A stretch of 16,196 nt of DNA from Actinomycetes bacterium (GCA_021808425.1 JAKBBS010000068.1:1-16196), one strand, 5' to 3'; positions 1 to 6,180 are shown, counted from the first letter of the stretch. Translations and numbers: made by a program. Notes: generated by a model not told the origin, from the letters alone.

Positions 1-125
1 GGCGCCTGCGCGACGACATCGTCGCAGGCACCCAGCTCCTTGCCGGGGAGCTCGAGGTGCTAATCCGGCGAGAGCCGACGCAGTGGCACATGATGCAGGC
101 CAACTGGCCGAGCGACCTGAGCTGA
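1..125 (+). CDS. PIM acyltransferase (PatA-like), 3' end only
   Basis: The frame with codons starting at position 3 is open from the window edge to TGA at 123-125, giving 40 residues that end in WPSDLS. The motif PTQWHMMQANWPSD resembles the C-terminus of the HtrB/LpxL-like acyltransferases that acylate phosphatidylinositol mannosides in actinobacteria (PatA). The identity is supported by the PimA-like gene at the other end of the element, because patA and pimA are neighbours in many actinobacteria. The last 32 coding bases lie in the att core, so integration leaves this gene whole. Before insertion its stop and the pimA ATG were separated by only 2 bases. The 5' part lies outside the window. 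Confidence 0.75.
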   Translation, partial: RLRDDIVAGTQLLAGELEVLIRREPTQWHMMQANWPSDLS

Positions 126-127
126 GC
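94..127. repeat. attL core (34-bp direct repeat, left copy)
   Basis: It is identical over 34 bases to 16070-16103. It begins TGCAGGCCAACTGG and ends in CTGAGCTGAGC, and covers the last codons and stop of the patA-like gene. The match stops at both ends (base 128 is G, base 16104 is A). A perfect repeat flanking an integrase-bearing element and lying on a chromosomal gene end is the usual signature of site-specific integration. Confidence 0.93.
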
Positions 128-176
128 GCGAAAGTGCTGGTCAAGATCATCACCGGGGCCCAGGTCTCGCCACCCT

Positions 177-195
177 GTCCTCAGCCAGTCCTCAG
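177..195. promoter_or_regulatory. Left arm-type integrase sites (two GTCCTCAG)
   Basis: GTCCTCAG occurs at 177-184 and 188-195, exactly 11 bp apart, 50 bp inside attL. The 18 bases at 177-194 recur identically at 15933-15950 near attR. One-helical-turn spacing, the same orientation, and presence at both element ends fit arm sites bound by the N-terminal domain of the tyrosine integrase at 1354-2442. The rest of 126-314 holds no gene I can support. Confidence 0.7.
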
Positions 196-314
196 CAGAA
201 TCAGGACGGACCGGCGTCCCTGCGGCCCCCGGGGGTCAGCTGGCACGGAGACACCCGTCGCCCGAGCCATAGGCTGCCCGCTCGTGGGTCAACGCCGTCA
301 CCGGACACTGAAGG

Positions 315-1067
315 GTGCCTAGCCTCTCTAATTCTCAGATTGACCGGTTGGGGCAGCGGTTGTGCAACGGGGGTCAGCCGGCAGCCGCCGACCTGTTCTT
401 GCTGGAGGAACTGCTGGCTGAGTACGCCGGTGCCTTACAGGTCACAGAGGAACGGTTGCGCACGCTCGGGCTGGTGCCCCACGGACGGCTGAAGACCTCA
501 GGGACCTTGAGAGACAAACTGCAGCGCGAGAAGGTAACGCTGCGGGGCATCCGAGACTTGGCTGGCACGCGGATCGTGAAACGGATGAACCTTGCCCAAC
601 AGGACGCCCTCTGCGACCAGATCTGCGGTCTCTTCGACGATCCGAAAGTCATCGATAGACGGACCGCGCCGATGCACGGCTACCGCGCCGTGCACATCGT
701 GCCGAAGGTCGGAGGCAAGCGAGTAGAGATCCAGGTCCGGACACTCTGGCAAGACACCTGGGCCCAGATGTTCGAAGCTCTGGCTGATTCTGTGGGGCGG
801 CAGATTCGCTACGGGCAGCCTCCGGCCACGCCTGATGCACCGGCCGGGAGCACGACGCGGGCTGGCCTCGTTCAGTCACTGCTCGATCTCTCAGCAACGA
901 TCCCTACCTACGAGGACCTTGAGGACATCACCACCAAAGCGGCCAACCTGCAGTTAAAAAACAGTGCACAGCTCTTGAAGGCGAAGGAGTTGCTCGACGG
1001 CTTCAGGGAAACCATGAACCAGACGAGGGCGAACCTAGGACTGCCGGATCTGCCGCCCGATGTGTAG
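315..1067 (+). CDS. RelA/SpoT-domain nucleotide pyrophosphokinase, candidate toxSAS toxin
   Basis: The 250-aa protein has a single RelA/SpoT synthetase domain at about residues 30-165 and no hydrolase, TGS or ACT domain. Synthetase signatures are in order: RLKTSGTLRDKL (58-69), IRDLAGTRI (79-87), HGYRAVHI (121-128) and VEIQVRT (137-143) with the family Asp and Glu, followed by W149. The rest (165-250) is a helical extension. Family members make (p)ppGpp or (pp)pApp, or as toxSAS toxins pyrophosphorylate tRNA 3' ends. A small ORF follows 3 bases after the stop, fitting a toxin-antitoxin pair. Position just inside attL is typical of prophage-borne protective genes; phage Phrann PhRel is a known precedent. 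The GTG at 315 has GAAGG directly upstream with no spacing, so the start is uncertain (TTG 348 is an alternative). Confidence 0.8.
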   Translation: MPSLSNSQIDRLGQRLCNGGQPAAADLFLLEELLAEYAGALQVTEERLRTLGLVPHGRLKTSGTLRDKLQREKVTLRGIRDLAGTRIVKRMNLAQQDALCDQICGLFDDPKVIDRRTAPMHGYRAVHIVPKVGGKRVEIQVRTLWQDTWAQMFEALADSVGRQIRYGQPPATPDAPAGSTTRAGLVQSLLDLSATIPTYEDLEDITTKAANLQLKNSAQLLKAKELLDGFRETMNQTRANLGLPDLPPDV

Positions 1068-1070
1068 GGT

Positions 1071-1295
1071 GTGGCCGTGAAGTACTTCCTGCTGGTGTAC
1101 GACCGCTCGGCTCGGCGGCTCCTACAGGATCCGCACCCCTTCGATGACCACGTCGCCGCACTCAAGGCGCGATTTGATGTTGAACGCCGTGACTTGGACC
1201 CAGATCACGAGGTCGTCGTGATCAGCGGAGAAGATATCGACTCGCTGCACGTGACCCACTCTCGTTACTTCGACGACGCTGGTGAGCTGGTTTAA
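1071..1295 (+). CDS. Small partner of the RelA/SpoT protein, candidate antitoxin
   Basis: This 74-aa acidic protein starts at GTG 1071, three bases after the RelA/SpoT stop, so the two are almost certainly co-transcribed and probably coupled. It begins VAVKYFLLVYDRSARRLL and has EVVVISGEDID and THSRYF motifs that suggest a small alpha/beta fold. I recall similar short proteins paired with RelA/SpoT-domain genes in actinobacteria, but cannot confirm the family here. An antitoxin or regulator role is inferred only from position, size and charge. A GGCGCC hairpin follows the gene, closing the two-gene unit before the convergent integrase gene. Confidence 0.65.
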   Translation: MAVKYFLLVYDRSARRLLQDPHPFDDHVAALKARFDVERRDLDPDHEVVVISGEDIDSLHVTHSRYFDDAGELV

Positions 1296-1308
1296 CCTCT
1301 CAAGGTGG

Positions 1309-1326
1309 GGCGCCGCTAAGGGCGCC
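1309..1326. terminator. Hairpin between convergent genes, possible bidirectional terminator
   Basis: GGCGCC (1309-1314), a 6-base loop and GGCGCC (1321-1326) form a perfect stem between the converging ends of the small partner gene (stop at 1295) and the integrase gene (stop at 1354). There is no T-tract. Such GC-only hairpins are common at actinobacterial gene ends. Confidence 0.45.
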
Positions 1327-1353
1327 GGCTACGCCAGCTGAGATCACAAACTG

Positions 1354-2442
1354 TCACGTCTCGGCAACAGCGGGAGGTTCGGCCACCTTACATGCGAAGG
1401 CCTCCTGCACGACCGCTCGGGCCCGGTCGTGGTCGGCTGGCATGAGGTGCGCGTAGGTGTGGAGCAGCACGGCCGGCGTGTGGCCGAGGTAGTCGGCGGC
1501 CGCGGCCACCGACACCCCGCCTGACAGCAGGATCGACGCGAAGGTGTGGCGGCAGTCGTGGAACCGCGCGTCGGGCAGTCCGGCCCGCAGCCGCAGCGAC
1601 CTCCACACCGCACCGAAGCGCTGGCGTCGCACCGGCCGCCCAGCCTCGTGGAGCACCAGACCGTCCTGGCCGGCGCCGTACGCCTCAAGATGACCTGCGA
1701 GCGGCTCCAGGGCGACATCGGCCAGAGGGACCGTCCGGTAAGACTTCGACGTCTTGAGCGGAGCGAAGGTCGGATCCCCGGCGGCCGGCGTGGCGAGCTG
1801 GCGGTCCACGGTTAGCTCCCGGCGGAGAAAGTTGATCCGGTCGACCGTGAGGCCGGTCGCCTCGCCCTGCCGTAGCCCACACACCGCTCCCAGCGTCAAC
1901 GCCACGGCGAACCAGGGGGGGGCGGCCGCCTCAAGTGCCCGCAACTGCTCTGTGGTGAACGGGACGATCGGCTCGACATCGACGCGCGGCCGTTTCGCTC
2001 CCTGCGTCGGGTTGCGGGCGATCAGCCCATCAAGCACGGCCGCCTCGAACATCGTGCCCAAATACTGCACGGCGAGGCCAGCGGTACGGCCGGACAGCGT
2101 CAGGCCGGCGGCCCAACTTTCAACATCACCGCGGCGGATAGACCCGAGCGGCCGGCCGCCGAGCGCCGGCAACACATGGTTGCTGAACATCGACGTCAGG
2201 GACGCCCGGGACGACGGGCGCCACGGCTGTCGCGCCGACCACGCCGCGTAGTAGTCCGCCACCGTTGTCCGGGCCTTCGTAGGGTCGACGTAGGCACCGG
2301 TCATGAGATCGTGCTGGACCCGGACCAGGTGCTGGTCGGCGTCCACCTTGCGGGCGAAGTGCTTCGTCCGTTGCGGACCGCCCGGATACTCACGCCACCG
2401 GGCGCGCCACTGACCGCTCGGCCGCTTGTCGACGCTCGCCAT
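1354..2442 (-). CDS. int: Tyrosine integrase (integrase 1)
   Basis: The 362-aa protein catalyses integration between attP and the patA-end attB, and excision with an excisionase. An N-terminal arm-binding-like domain (about 8-60, GQWRARWREYPGG onward) is followed by a SAM-like core-binding domain (60-155) and the catalytic domain. Catalytic residues are all present: R191 (CGLRQGEA), a Lys in LKTSKSYRTVPL, H295/R298/H299 (HDCRHT), H321 (LGH) and Y330 (LLHTYAHL). The ATG at 2442 is preferred over an 18-codon upstream extension because GGGAGGGG lies just upstream and the regulator stop TGA ends one base before it (TGAGATG). It is leftward and coupled to the XRE gene. Its arm-binding domain fits the GTCCTCAG sites at both ends, making it the likely recombinase of this element. 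Confidence 0.95.
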   Translation of the reverse strand: MASVDKRPSGQWRARWREYPGGPQRTKHFARKVDADQHLVRVQHDLMTGAYVDPTKARTTVADYYAAWSARQPWRPSSRASLTSMFSNHVLPALGGRPLGSIRRGDVESWAAGLTLSGRTAGLAVQYLGTMFEAAVLDGLIARNPTQGAKRPRVDVEPIVPFTTEQLRALEAAAPPWFAVALTLGAVCGLRQGEATGLTVDRINFLRRELTVDRQLATPAAGDPTFAPLKTSKSYRTVPLADVALEPLAGHLEAYGAGQDGLVLHEAGRPVRRQRFGAVWRSLRLRAGLPDARFHDCRHTFASILLSGGVSVAAAADYLGHTPAVLLHTYAHLMPADHDRARAVVQEAFACKVAEPPAVAET

Positions 2443-2443
2443 C

Positions 2444-3133
2444 TCAGCCCCTCCCGATCCTTTCGGACAGCTCTTCGAGCAGTTCCCTTGTGACACGCCC
2501 GCGGAGCGCCTGGCGAGAACCGGCCGGTGCGTCCCCAGAGCGTTCGGTCGTGCGCCGGTCGCGCTCCTCTGTCAGGGAACGGCCCCACAACCCGAACGCC
2601 GCTGCCGTGGCGACGCGCGGCGTCACCCCGAGCTTTGCCGCTGCTCGTCGCTCTGCTACCTGGCCCATGGCAAGGATCTGGGCCGTGACCACCTCGTCGG
2701 GGATCTCTCCACCTACGTGCTGTGGGGCCAAGCGCCCTACGCGGTCACCTTCGGGTGGGTCCAGGTGTAAGCCCCAGTTCCCGGATACGGCCGGCCCTGC
2801 GTCGAGCAGGTCTCGGGAGAGCGAGTCGTGTCCGAGCGCGTACCGGAACTCGACCAGATGCTGCGTGACGGTGCCAGTGAGCCGCACAACTTCTTCGACA
2901 TCACCGGCTAGAAGGCCGCCGACTCCCACACCGAGAGCTGCGGCGAGAAGGACCGCCTCGGCCAAGTCGAGCGACCGGGTGCCTGCCTCAATCGAGGCGA
3001 TAACCGACCTGGACCACGGAAGGCCGTAGACCCGGACGAAGCGAGCCACCTCATCCTGGGACCGGCCGCCTCGGAGACGGCGGACGTTCCGGGCGACGAC
3101 GTCCGCCACACCCAACCCCTCATTGCTTGCCAT
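2444..3133 (-). CDS. XRE-family regulator (repressor-like, Stl position)
   Basis: The 229-aa protein has an N-terminal helix-turn-helix at about residues 8-75 (ARNVRRLRGGRSQDEVARF, then SRSVIASIEAGTRSL). A C-terminal part contains GQVAERRAAAKLGVTPR and FGLWGRSLTEERDRR, which I associate with regulators of actinobacterial integrative elements. It overlaps nothing but is coupled to the integrase (TGA, one base, ATG). A TTGACG-17-TACTGT promoter ends 8 bases before its ATG, so the mRNA is probably leaderless. One half of an inverted repeat lies between its -35 and -10, suggesting autorepression. In PICIs the gene in this place is the master repressor lifted by a helper protein; that role here is inferred. 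Confidence 0.88.
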   Translation of the reverse strand: MASNEGLGVADVVARNVRRLRGGRSQDEVARFVRVYGLPWSRSVIASIEAGTRSLDLAEAVLLAAALGVGVGGLLAGDVEEVVRLTGTVTQHLVEFRYALGHDSLSRDLLDAGPAVSGNWGLHLDPPEGDRVGRLAPQHVGGEIPDEVVTAQILAMGQVAERRAAAKLGVTPRVATAAAFGLWGRSLTEERDRRTTERSGDAPAGSRQALRGRVTRELLEELSERIGRG

Positions 3134-3141
3134 GGGTTGAC

Positions 3142-3170
3142 ACAGTACCTCTCGTGTGTTTGCTCGTCAA
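3142..3170 (-). promoter_or_regulatory. Promoter of the XRE regulator (leaderless)
   Basis: On the minus strand TTGACG (3170-3165) and TACTGT (3147-3142) are separated by 17 bases. The -10 ends 8 bases before ATG 3133, the spacing expected when transcription starts at the start codon. No Shine-Dalgarno is visible upstream of that ATG. Confidence 0.6.
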
Positions 3171-3234
3171 CTCTTGACAGCATGACATCAATGTGATTTG
3201 TTGGTACTCGTAAGTTCGTCAGCGAACACACGAG
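3151..3234. promoter_or_regulatory. Divergent operator region with long dyad
   Basis: CTCGTGTGTTTGCT (3151-3164) and AGCGAACACACGAG (3221-3234) are inverted copies matching at 13 of 14 positions, 56 bases apart. The left half sits inside the regulator promoter spacer. The right half overlaps the GAGGAG ribosome binding site of the excisionase-like gene. Between them GTCAA-CTC-TTGAC (3166-3178) is a smaller palindrome that holds two back-to-back -35-like boxes (TTGACG leftward, TTGACA rightward at 3174-3179). I see no convincing -10 for the rightward promoter, so it may need activation. Confidence 0.65.
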
Positions 3235-3242
3235 GAGCCAGA

Positions 3243-3440
3243 ATGGCCGTCAAAACGCTTGAACCGTTGCTGAGCACCGAGGACGTCGCCACCTACCTCG
3301 GCGTTCCCTTGGCGACGGTGTACCAGTGGCACTACCGCCGGACCGGGCCGACCGCGCTCAAAGTCGGCCGACACCTCCGCTACCGCCGAGACGATGTCGA
3401 ACGGTGGCTCGCCGAGCAGGCGGTAGGGGAGCGGGCATGA
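3243..3440 (+). CDS. HTH DNA-binding protein, excisionase-like (xis 1)
   Basis: The 65-aa protein is a single winged-HTH of the MerR/excisionase type: LLSTEDVATYLGVPLATVYQWHYRR, then KVGRHLRYRRDDVERWL. Such proteins act as recombination directionality factors or as small activators. ATG 3243 is chosen because GAGGAG lies at 3232-3237; a TTG 45 bases upstream would read through the operator. It is the first gene of a rightward operon divergent from regulator and integrase, as xis is in SaPI-type islands. Its stop overlaps the next ATG (ATGA at 3437-3440). Confidence 0.85.
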   Translation: MAVKTLEPLLSTEDVATYLGVPLATVYQWHYRRTGPTALKVGRHLRYRRDDVERWLAEQAVGERA

Positions 3441-3703
3441 GGCCGGAACGACGAAGGCGCCCCTGCCAGGGCGCCCCCGCACTTCGCTCAACCATCACCA
3501 ACACCCCCGAGGATAGCCCACTGCTCGATCTCCTGACCGACTCCATGCGCCGGGCAAGGTCGCTCAACCTGCTACTCCGCGACGACCGGGTACCGTTCGA
3601 GGACCCCGCGGTCCGCCGGGCGCTCGCTCGCACCGCGGATCGCGTGGCATGCGACCTCGCCAAAATCGAAAGGGACCTGGCCCTCCAGGGGATGGCAGCG
3701 TGA
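3437..3703 (+). CDS. Small hypothetical protein, operon gene 2
   Basis: This 88-aa product is of unknown function. The ATG overlaps the xis stop and has GGGGAG about 5 bases upstream, so the start is credible. The first 20 residues are Arg-rich (MRPERRRRPCQG); the rest is predicted helical (LLDLLTDSMRRARSLNLLL, then AVRRALARTADRVA). The GC hairpin at 3456-3475 lies in its first codons. No catalytic motif is seen. Its stop overlaps the next GTG (GTGA at 3700-3703). Confidence 0.65.
   Translation: MRPERRRRPCQGAPALRSTITNTPEDSPLLDLLTDSMRRARSLNLLLRDDRVPFEDPAVRRALARTADRVACDLAKIERDLALQGMAA
3456..3475. other. Terminator-like GC hairpin at the start of operon gene 2
   Basis: GGCGCCC (3456-3462), loop CTGCCA and GGGCGCC (3469-3475) form a perfect 7-bp stem, 19 bases after the start codon and without a U-tract. 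It could attenuate transcription after xis or be a by-product of the Pro/Ala/Gly codons. Confidence 0.4.
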
Positions 3704-3837
3704 GCGTCATCGTCGAGTCCGGCGACGACCGAGTCAAGGCGAACGCCGAGAGCTGCGTCGGGTTGGCCAACGCCCTCCGAAGGCATATCGCCGATCTGAG
3801 CGAGGCCCTCCGGCTAATCGACGAGGCCAGCCCATGA
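3700..3837 (+). CDS. 45-aa hypothetical protein, operon gene 3
   Basis: It starts at GTG 3700, overlapping the previous stop, with AGGGGA upstream. The product is one long amphipathic helix (AESCVGLANALRRHIADLSEAL) and has no recognised motif. Its stop overlaps the next ATG at 3834-3837. The run of 1-4 base overlaps through this region argues that it is really translated. Confidence 0.6.
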   Translation: MSVIVESGDDRVKANAESCVGLANALRRHIADLSEALRLIDEASP

Positions 3838-4001
3838 CCGCCATCGTCGACCTCGACACCTTGAGCAGCAGCGACCTCCTCGAGCTCGCACACCTGCGTC
3901 GGGACGCCGAGAAGCGCGAAGCCGAACGACGGGCGACGCTGCTCGCCGAAATGCTCGAGCGACCCACCATCGGCTGGTACAGGCGGCGGCCGGCCGCCTG
4001 A
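3834..4001 (+). CDS. 55-aa hypothetical protein, operon gene 4
   Basis: ATG 3834 overlaps the previous stop and has GAGG upstream. The product is mainly a charged helix (LLELAHLRRDAEKREAERRA) ending in a basic tail (WYRRRPAA), suggesting a coiled-coil or nucleic-acid contact, but I do not recognise it. The stop TGA at 3999-4001 overlaps the ATG of the AAA ATPase, so the two are probably translationally coupled. Confidence 0.6.
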   Translation: MTAIVDLDTLSSSDLLELAHLRRDAEKREAERRATLLAEMLERPTIGWYRRRPAA

Positions 4002-4990
4002 TGACGAGCGAGACACTCAAGGCGGAGGCGCTCCGTCTCAAGGCTCAAGCCGACCCAGCAACCGAAGCCGCCTTCGACCAGCTCTGCCGAGCGGAAGCCG
4101 AGCCGATGTTCGCTCCGGTCGACTGGCGAAAGCTGTGGGACCTCGACGACACCTGCCACGACTGGCTCGTCGAGCCGATCCTCCCCGCTGGCCGACAAGT
4201 CGCGATCTACGCCATGGCCAAGGCCGGCAAGTCCCTCCTCGCCCTAGACGTCGCCGCCGCGCTCGCCACCGGGAGCGCCATCCTCGGCCGTCCGGCCGGA
4301 GCACCGATGGACGTGGTCTACGTCGACCTGGAGATGACCCGAGAAGACCTCCGAGACCGACTCGCGGACCTCGGCTACGGGCCCGACACCGACCTGTCAC
4401 ACCTGCACTACTACCTGTTGCCTCTCCTGCCGCCCCTCGACCGACCGGACGGCGGACAGGCCCTCCTGGAGATCGTCCAGCACCACCAGGCGTCCGTGCT
4501 CGTCATCGACACCATGGCCCGAGCCGTCGCCGGGGAGGAGAACAGCGCAGACACGTACCGTCACTTCGTGACGTTCCTCGGCAGGCCCCTCAAGACCGCC
4601 GGGGTGACAGTGCTCCGCCTCGATCATGCCGGCAAAGACGGTGAACGGGGCCAGCGCGGCTCCAGCGCGAAAGCTGACGACGTGGACGTCGTGTTCAAGA
4701 TGACCGCCGACGGCCGGAGCATCACCATCAGAGCCACGCACTCCCGGATCCCGTGGATACCGCCCGAGACCAGACTCACCCGCCAAGAAGAGCCGCTCCG
4801 TCACGTGCTCACTGACCCGAGTACGTGGCCCGCCGGAACCAGCGAAGTCGCAGCCCTCCTCGACCAGCACGACGTGCCCCTCGACGCCAGCTCCCAGATG
4901 GCGCTGACAGCGCTCAAGATCGCCGGAGACGGCCGGCGCAAAACGCTCGTTCTGGCCGCCTTGAAGTGGCGCAAAGAGGCCACTCGATGA
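4001..4990 (+). CDS. RepA-like AAA ATPase / replicative helicase
   Basis: The 329-aa protein is a RecA-fold ATPase of the RSF1010 RepA/DnaB-like group. Walker A is AMAKAGKS (71-78, Lys77), Walker B SVLVID (165-170), and a conserved loop LDHAGKDGERGQRGSSAK (207-224) follows. A linker with WDLDDTCHDWLVEPILPAG precedes Walker A, as usual in RepA-like ATPases of integrative elements and phages. It probably unwinds DNA during replication of the excised element using host polymerase. No primase domain is visible. There is no own Shine-Dalgarno, so translation likely depends on coupling to the gene before it. The gene is C-rich on the + strand (4201-4260 has 16 G and 27 C), unlike the late genes. 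Confidence 0.85.
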   Translation: MTSETLKAEALRLKAQADPATEAAFDQLCRAEAEPMFAPVDWRKLWDLDDTCHDWLVEPILPAGRQVAIYAMAKAGKSLLALDVAAALATGSAILGRPAGAPMDVVYVDLEMTREDLRDRLADLGYGPDTDLSHLHYYLLPLLPPLDRPDGGQALLEIVQHHQASVLVIDTMARAVAGEENSADTYRHFVTFLGRPLKTAGVTVLRLDHAGKDGERGQRGSSAKADDVDVVFKMTADGRSITIRATHSRIPWIPPETRLTRQEEPLRHVLTDPSTWPAGTSEVAALLDQHDVPLDASSQMALTALKIAGDGRRKTLVLAALKWRKEATR

Positions 4991-5349
4991 GCGTCGAGCG
5001 GTTCCCGGAACCGCCTTCCGACGACACCCCAGGAACCGGGCCGGAACCAGCGGGGCATTCAGAGGCAAACCCGCTGCTCAAAGGTTCTATGGAGGTTCCC
5101 GGAACCGGCGGGAACCGGAACTGCCGTGCGACGGGAACCGGTGTCCCCTCTGAAGGAGGGGACCGGTACCGCACCAACCCAGTCGCCAACAACCTCGGAC
5201 CCCTCGATGGCGGACAGATCCCAGGAGGCTGCGACACGTGCAACGTCTACCAGACCGTCCGCATCGACGCCCCCGGCGTCTGGCGGATCACCATCCATCA
5301 TGACAACTGGTGTCCGGTCCTCACCCACAATCACAGGAAGCAGCCATGA
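4987..5349 (+). CDS. Small protein with C-terminal zinc-binding-like motif
   Basis: ATG 4987 overlaps the ATPase stop, with AGAGG upstream. Of 120 residues, the first about 75 are low complexity (PGTG, GNRN, GTGV) and are encoded by the GGAACC repeat array, so this half may be shaped by the DNA rather than by protein function. The C-terminal half has CDTC, then RITIHHDNWCPV, a Cys-Cys-His-Cys arrangement that could bind zinc. I recall short proteins with a C-x2-C...HDxxCP pattern in actinobacterial integrative elements, but cannot confirm. Function unknown; its location suggests a link to replication. Confidence 0.6.
   Translation: MSVERFPEPPSDDTPGTGPEPAGHSEANPLLKGSMEVPGTGGNRNCRATGTGVPSEGGDRYRTNPVANNLGPLDGGQIPGGCDTCNVYQTVRIDAPGVWRITIHHDNWCPVLTHNHRKQP
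4998..5139. repeat. GGAACC iteron-like array, candidate replication origin
   Basis: The hexamer GGAACC or its complement recurs at least eight times in 142 bases. It includes two perfect palindromes of the form GGTTCC-C-GGAACC at 4998-5014 (8-bp arms) and 5094-5106 (6-bp arms). Single copies lie near 5032, 5043, 5111 and 5134, with near-copies at 5083 and 5117. The array directly follows the RepA-like gene, where iteron origins commonly sit. Further single hexamers occur at 5554 and at 15990 close to attR. Confidence 0.6.
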
Positions 5350-5687
5350 GAGCCTTGACCCGCAGCGGCGCCGACCGGTCAGAAGCTTCGCCGATGTGGT
5401 GTCAAAACGATGCGCCCGCGAGGACGGACGGGTGGCTATATTGGGGCAAATCGGACGCCCGATGGGATGCGGCGCCGTGCATGGCTATGCACGAGGCGGT
5501 GGGATGGGGAGCGGTTTTCACCACTTGGAGTGGTGTGCATGGCCGTGATAACGGGTTCCAGGATAAAAGCGCTGGTCAGAGCGCTGCGCTAGTCCGCATA
5601 CCTAGAGTTATCTGCAATACGCGGGGAAACCGCAGGTCAGACGGCTGCATAGCCTCTCCGATAATCGGGGCTCGCTGTGGTGGATGA
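5346..5687 (+). CDS. Doubtful hypothetical protein
   Basis: ATG 5346 overlaps the previous stop and has a good ribosome site (AGGAAG, 5 bases upstream), so initiation is plausible. The 113-aa frame is rich in Trp and Cys (PMWCQND, GWLYWGKSD), has weaker codon bias than its neighbours, and runs through the inverted-repeat zone into the terminase small subunit gene. Either a short real protein begins here and the open frame is accidental further on, or the whole is noncoding DNA. No family recognised. Confidence 0.35.
   Translation: MRALTRSGADRSEASPMWCQNDAPARTDGWLYWGKSDARWDAAPCMAMHEAVGWGAVFTTWSGVHGRDNGFQDKSAGQSAALVRIPRVICNTRGNRRSDGCIASPIIGARCGG
5476..5585. repeat. Cluster of three inverted repeats before the terminase genes
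   Basis: CGTGCAT-GGCT-ATGCACG (5476-5493), CACCACT-TGG-AGTGGTG (5519-5535) and AGCGCT-6-AGCGCT (5568-5585) lie within 110 bases. The region has weak coding character and follows the GGAACC array. It lies between replication and packaging modules, where PICIs and phages often hold ori or cos/pac sequences. Which of these it is cannot be told from sequence alone. Confidence 0.6.
5626..5641 (+). repeat. 16-bp repeat shared with the right end (left copy)
   Basis: GAAACCGCAGGTCAGA is identical to 16006-16021. It sits 36 bases before the terminase small subunit start. A 10-mer, GTGGTGTCAA, is also shared between the two regions (5396-5405 and 15974-15983). A protein-binding or packaging site is the likely meaning. 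Confidence 0.6.
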
Positions 5688-6180
5688 CGCCCGGCGGTAC
5701 TCGTGGCCTACGGCGGCACCGGGCAACGATCTGGCGCTCAAGCACGGCGCCGGCAGCGAGCGTCGCTGGCGGCCGCTGGCCGAGCAGATCCGTGCCGGCA
5801 TCGTCGACCAGGCGCCGTGGCTGAATCGGCCGGCGTTCGCGGGCGCTATCGAAGCGTGGTCGATCGCCGAGGCGAAGTGCCGACTGGTGGATGACTGGCT
5901 CGATGAGCACGGCCTGTTGACCGAGGGCGGCGACGTCCGGAACGCCGCCCTCCTGGCTGACCGTCTGCATTCCCGCGCGTCGACGTTGCGAGGCCAGCTC
6001 GGCCTCGATCCGTTGTCGTTCGCCAAACTCCTGCAGACGTTCAGCGCCACGCCCGCCCCCGACGACGTCCTGGCGGCCCTCAGGGCAGAAGGAGCGGCCA
6101 TCCTCACCGCACGCTCCCCGCGTGCTCTGCCAGAAGCTCCTGCGGACGCTGAGCCGTCCCTGACGGAAGTCGACGAGTGA
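5677..6180 (+). CDS. terS: Terminase small subunit (P27-like)
   Basis: This 167-aa protein has the C-terminal helical region of P27-type small terminases: LTEGGDVRNAALLADRLHSR followed by LRGQLGLDPLSFAKLL. It would recognise the packaging site and hand DNA to the large subunit encoded about 145 bases downstream. Two adjacent GTG codons (5677 and 5680) are possible starts and the ribosome site is weak (CGGGG). It opens the late operon, and the repeats just upstream are candidates for its binding site. From here onward the + strand is G-rich, with a different codon choice from the replication module. Confidence 0.75.
   Translation: MVDDARRYSWPTAAPGNDLALKHGAGSERRWRPLAEQIRAGIVDQAPWLNRPAFAGAIEAWSIAEAKCRLVDDWLDEHGLLTEGGDVRNAALLADRLHSRASTLRGQLGLDPLSFAKLLQTFSATPAPDDVLAALRAEGAAILTARSPRALPEAPADAEPSLTEVDE

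Noticed and set aside
83..322. A 79-codon frame spanning attL and the left arm sites.
   Set aside because: It crosses the recombination junction out of frame with patA, has no ribosome site, and its composition follows the arm repeats.
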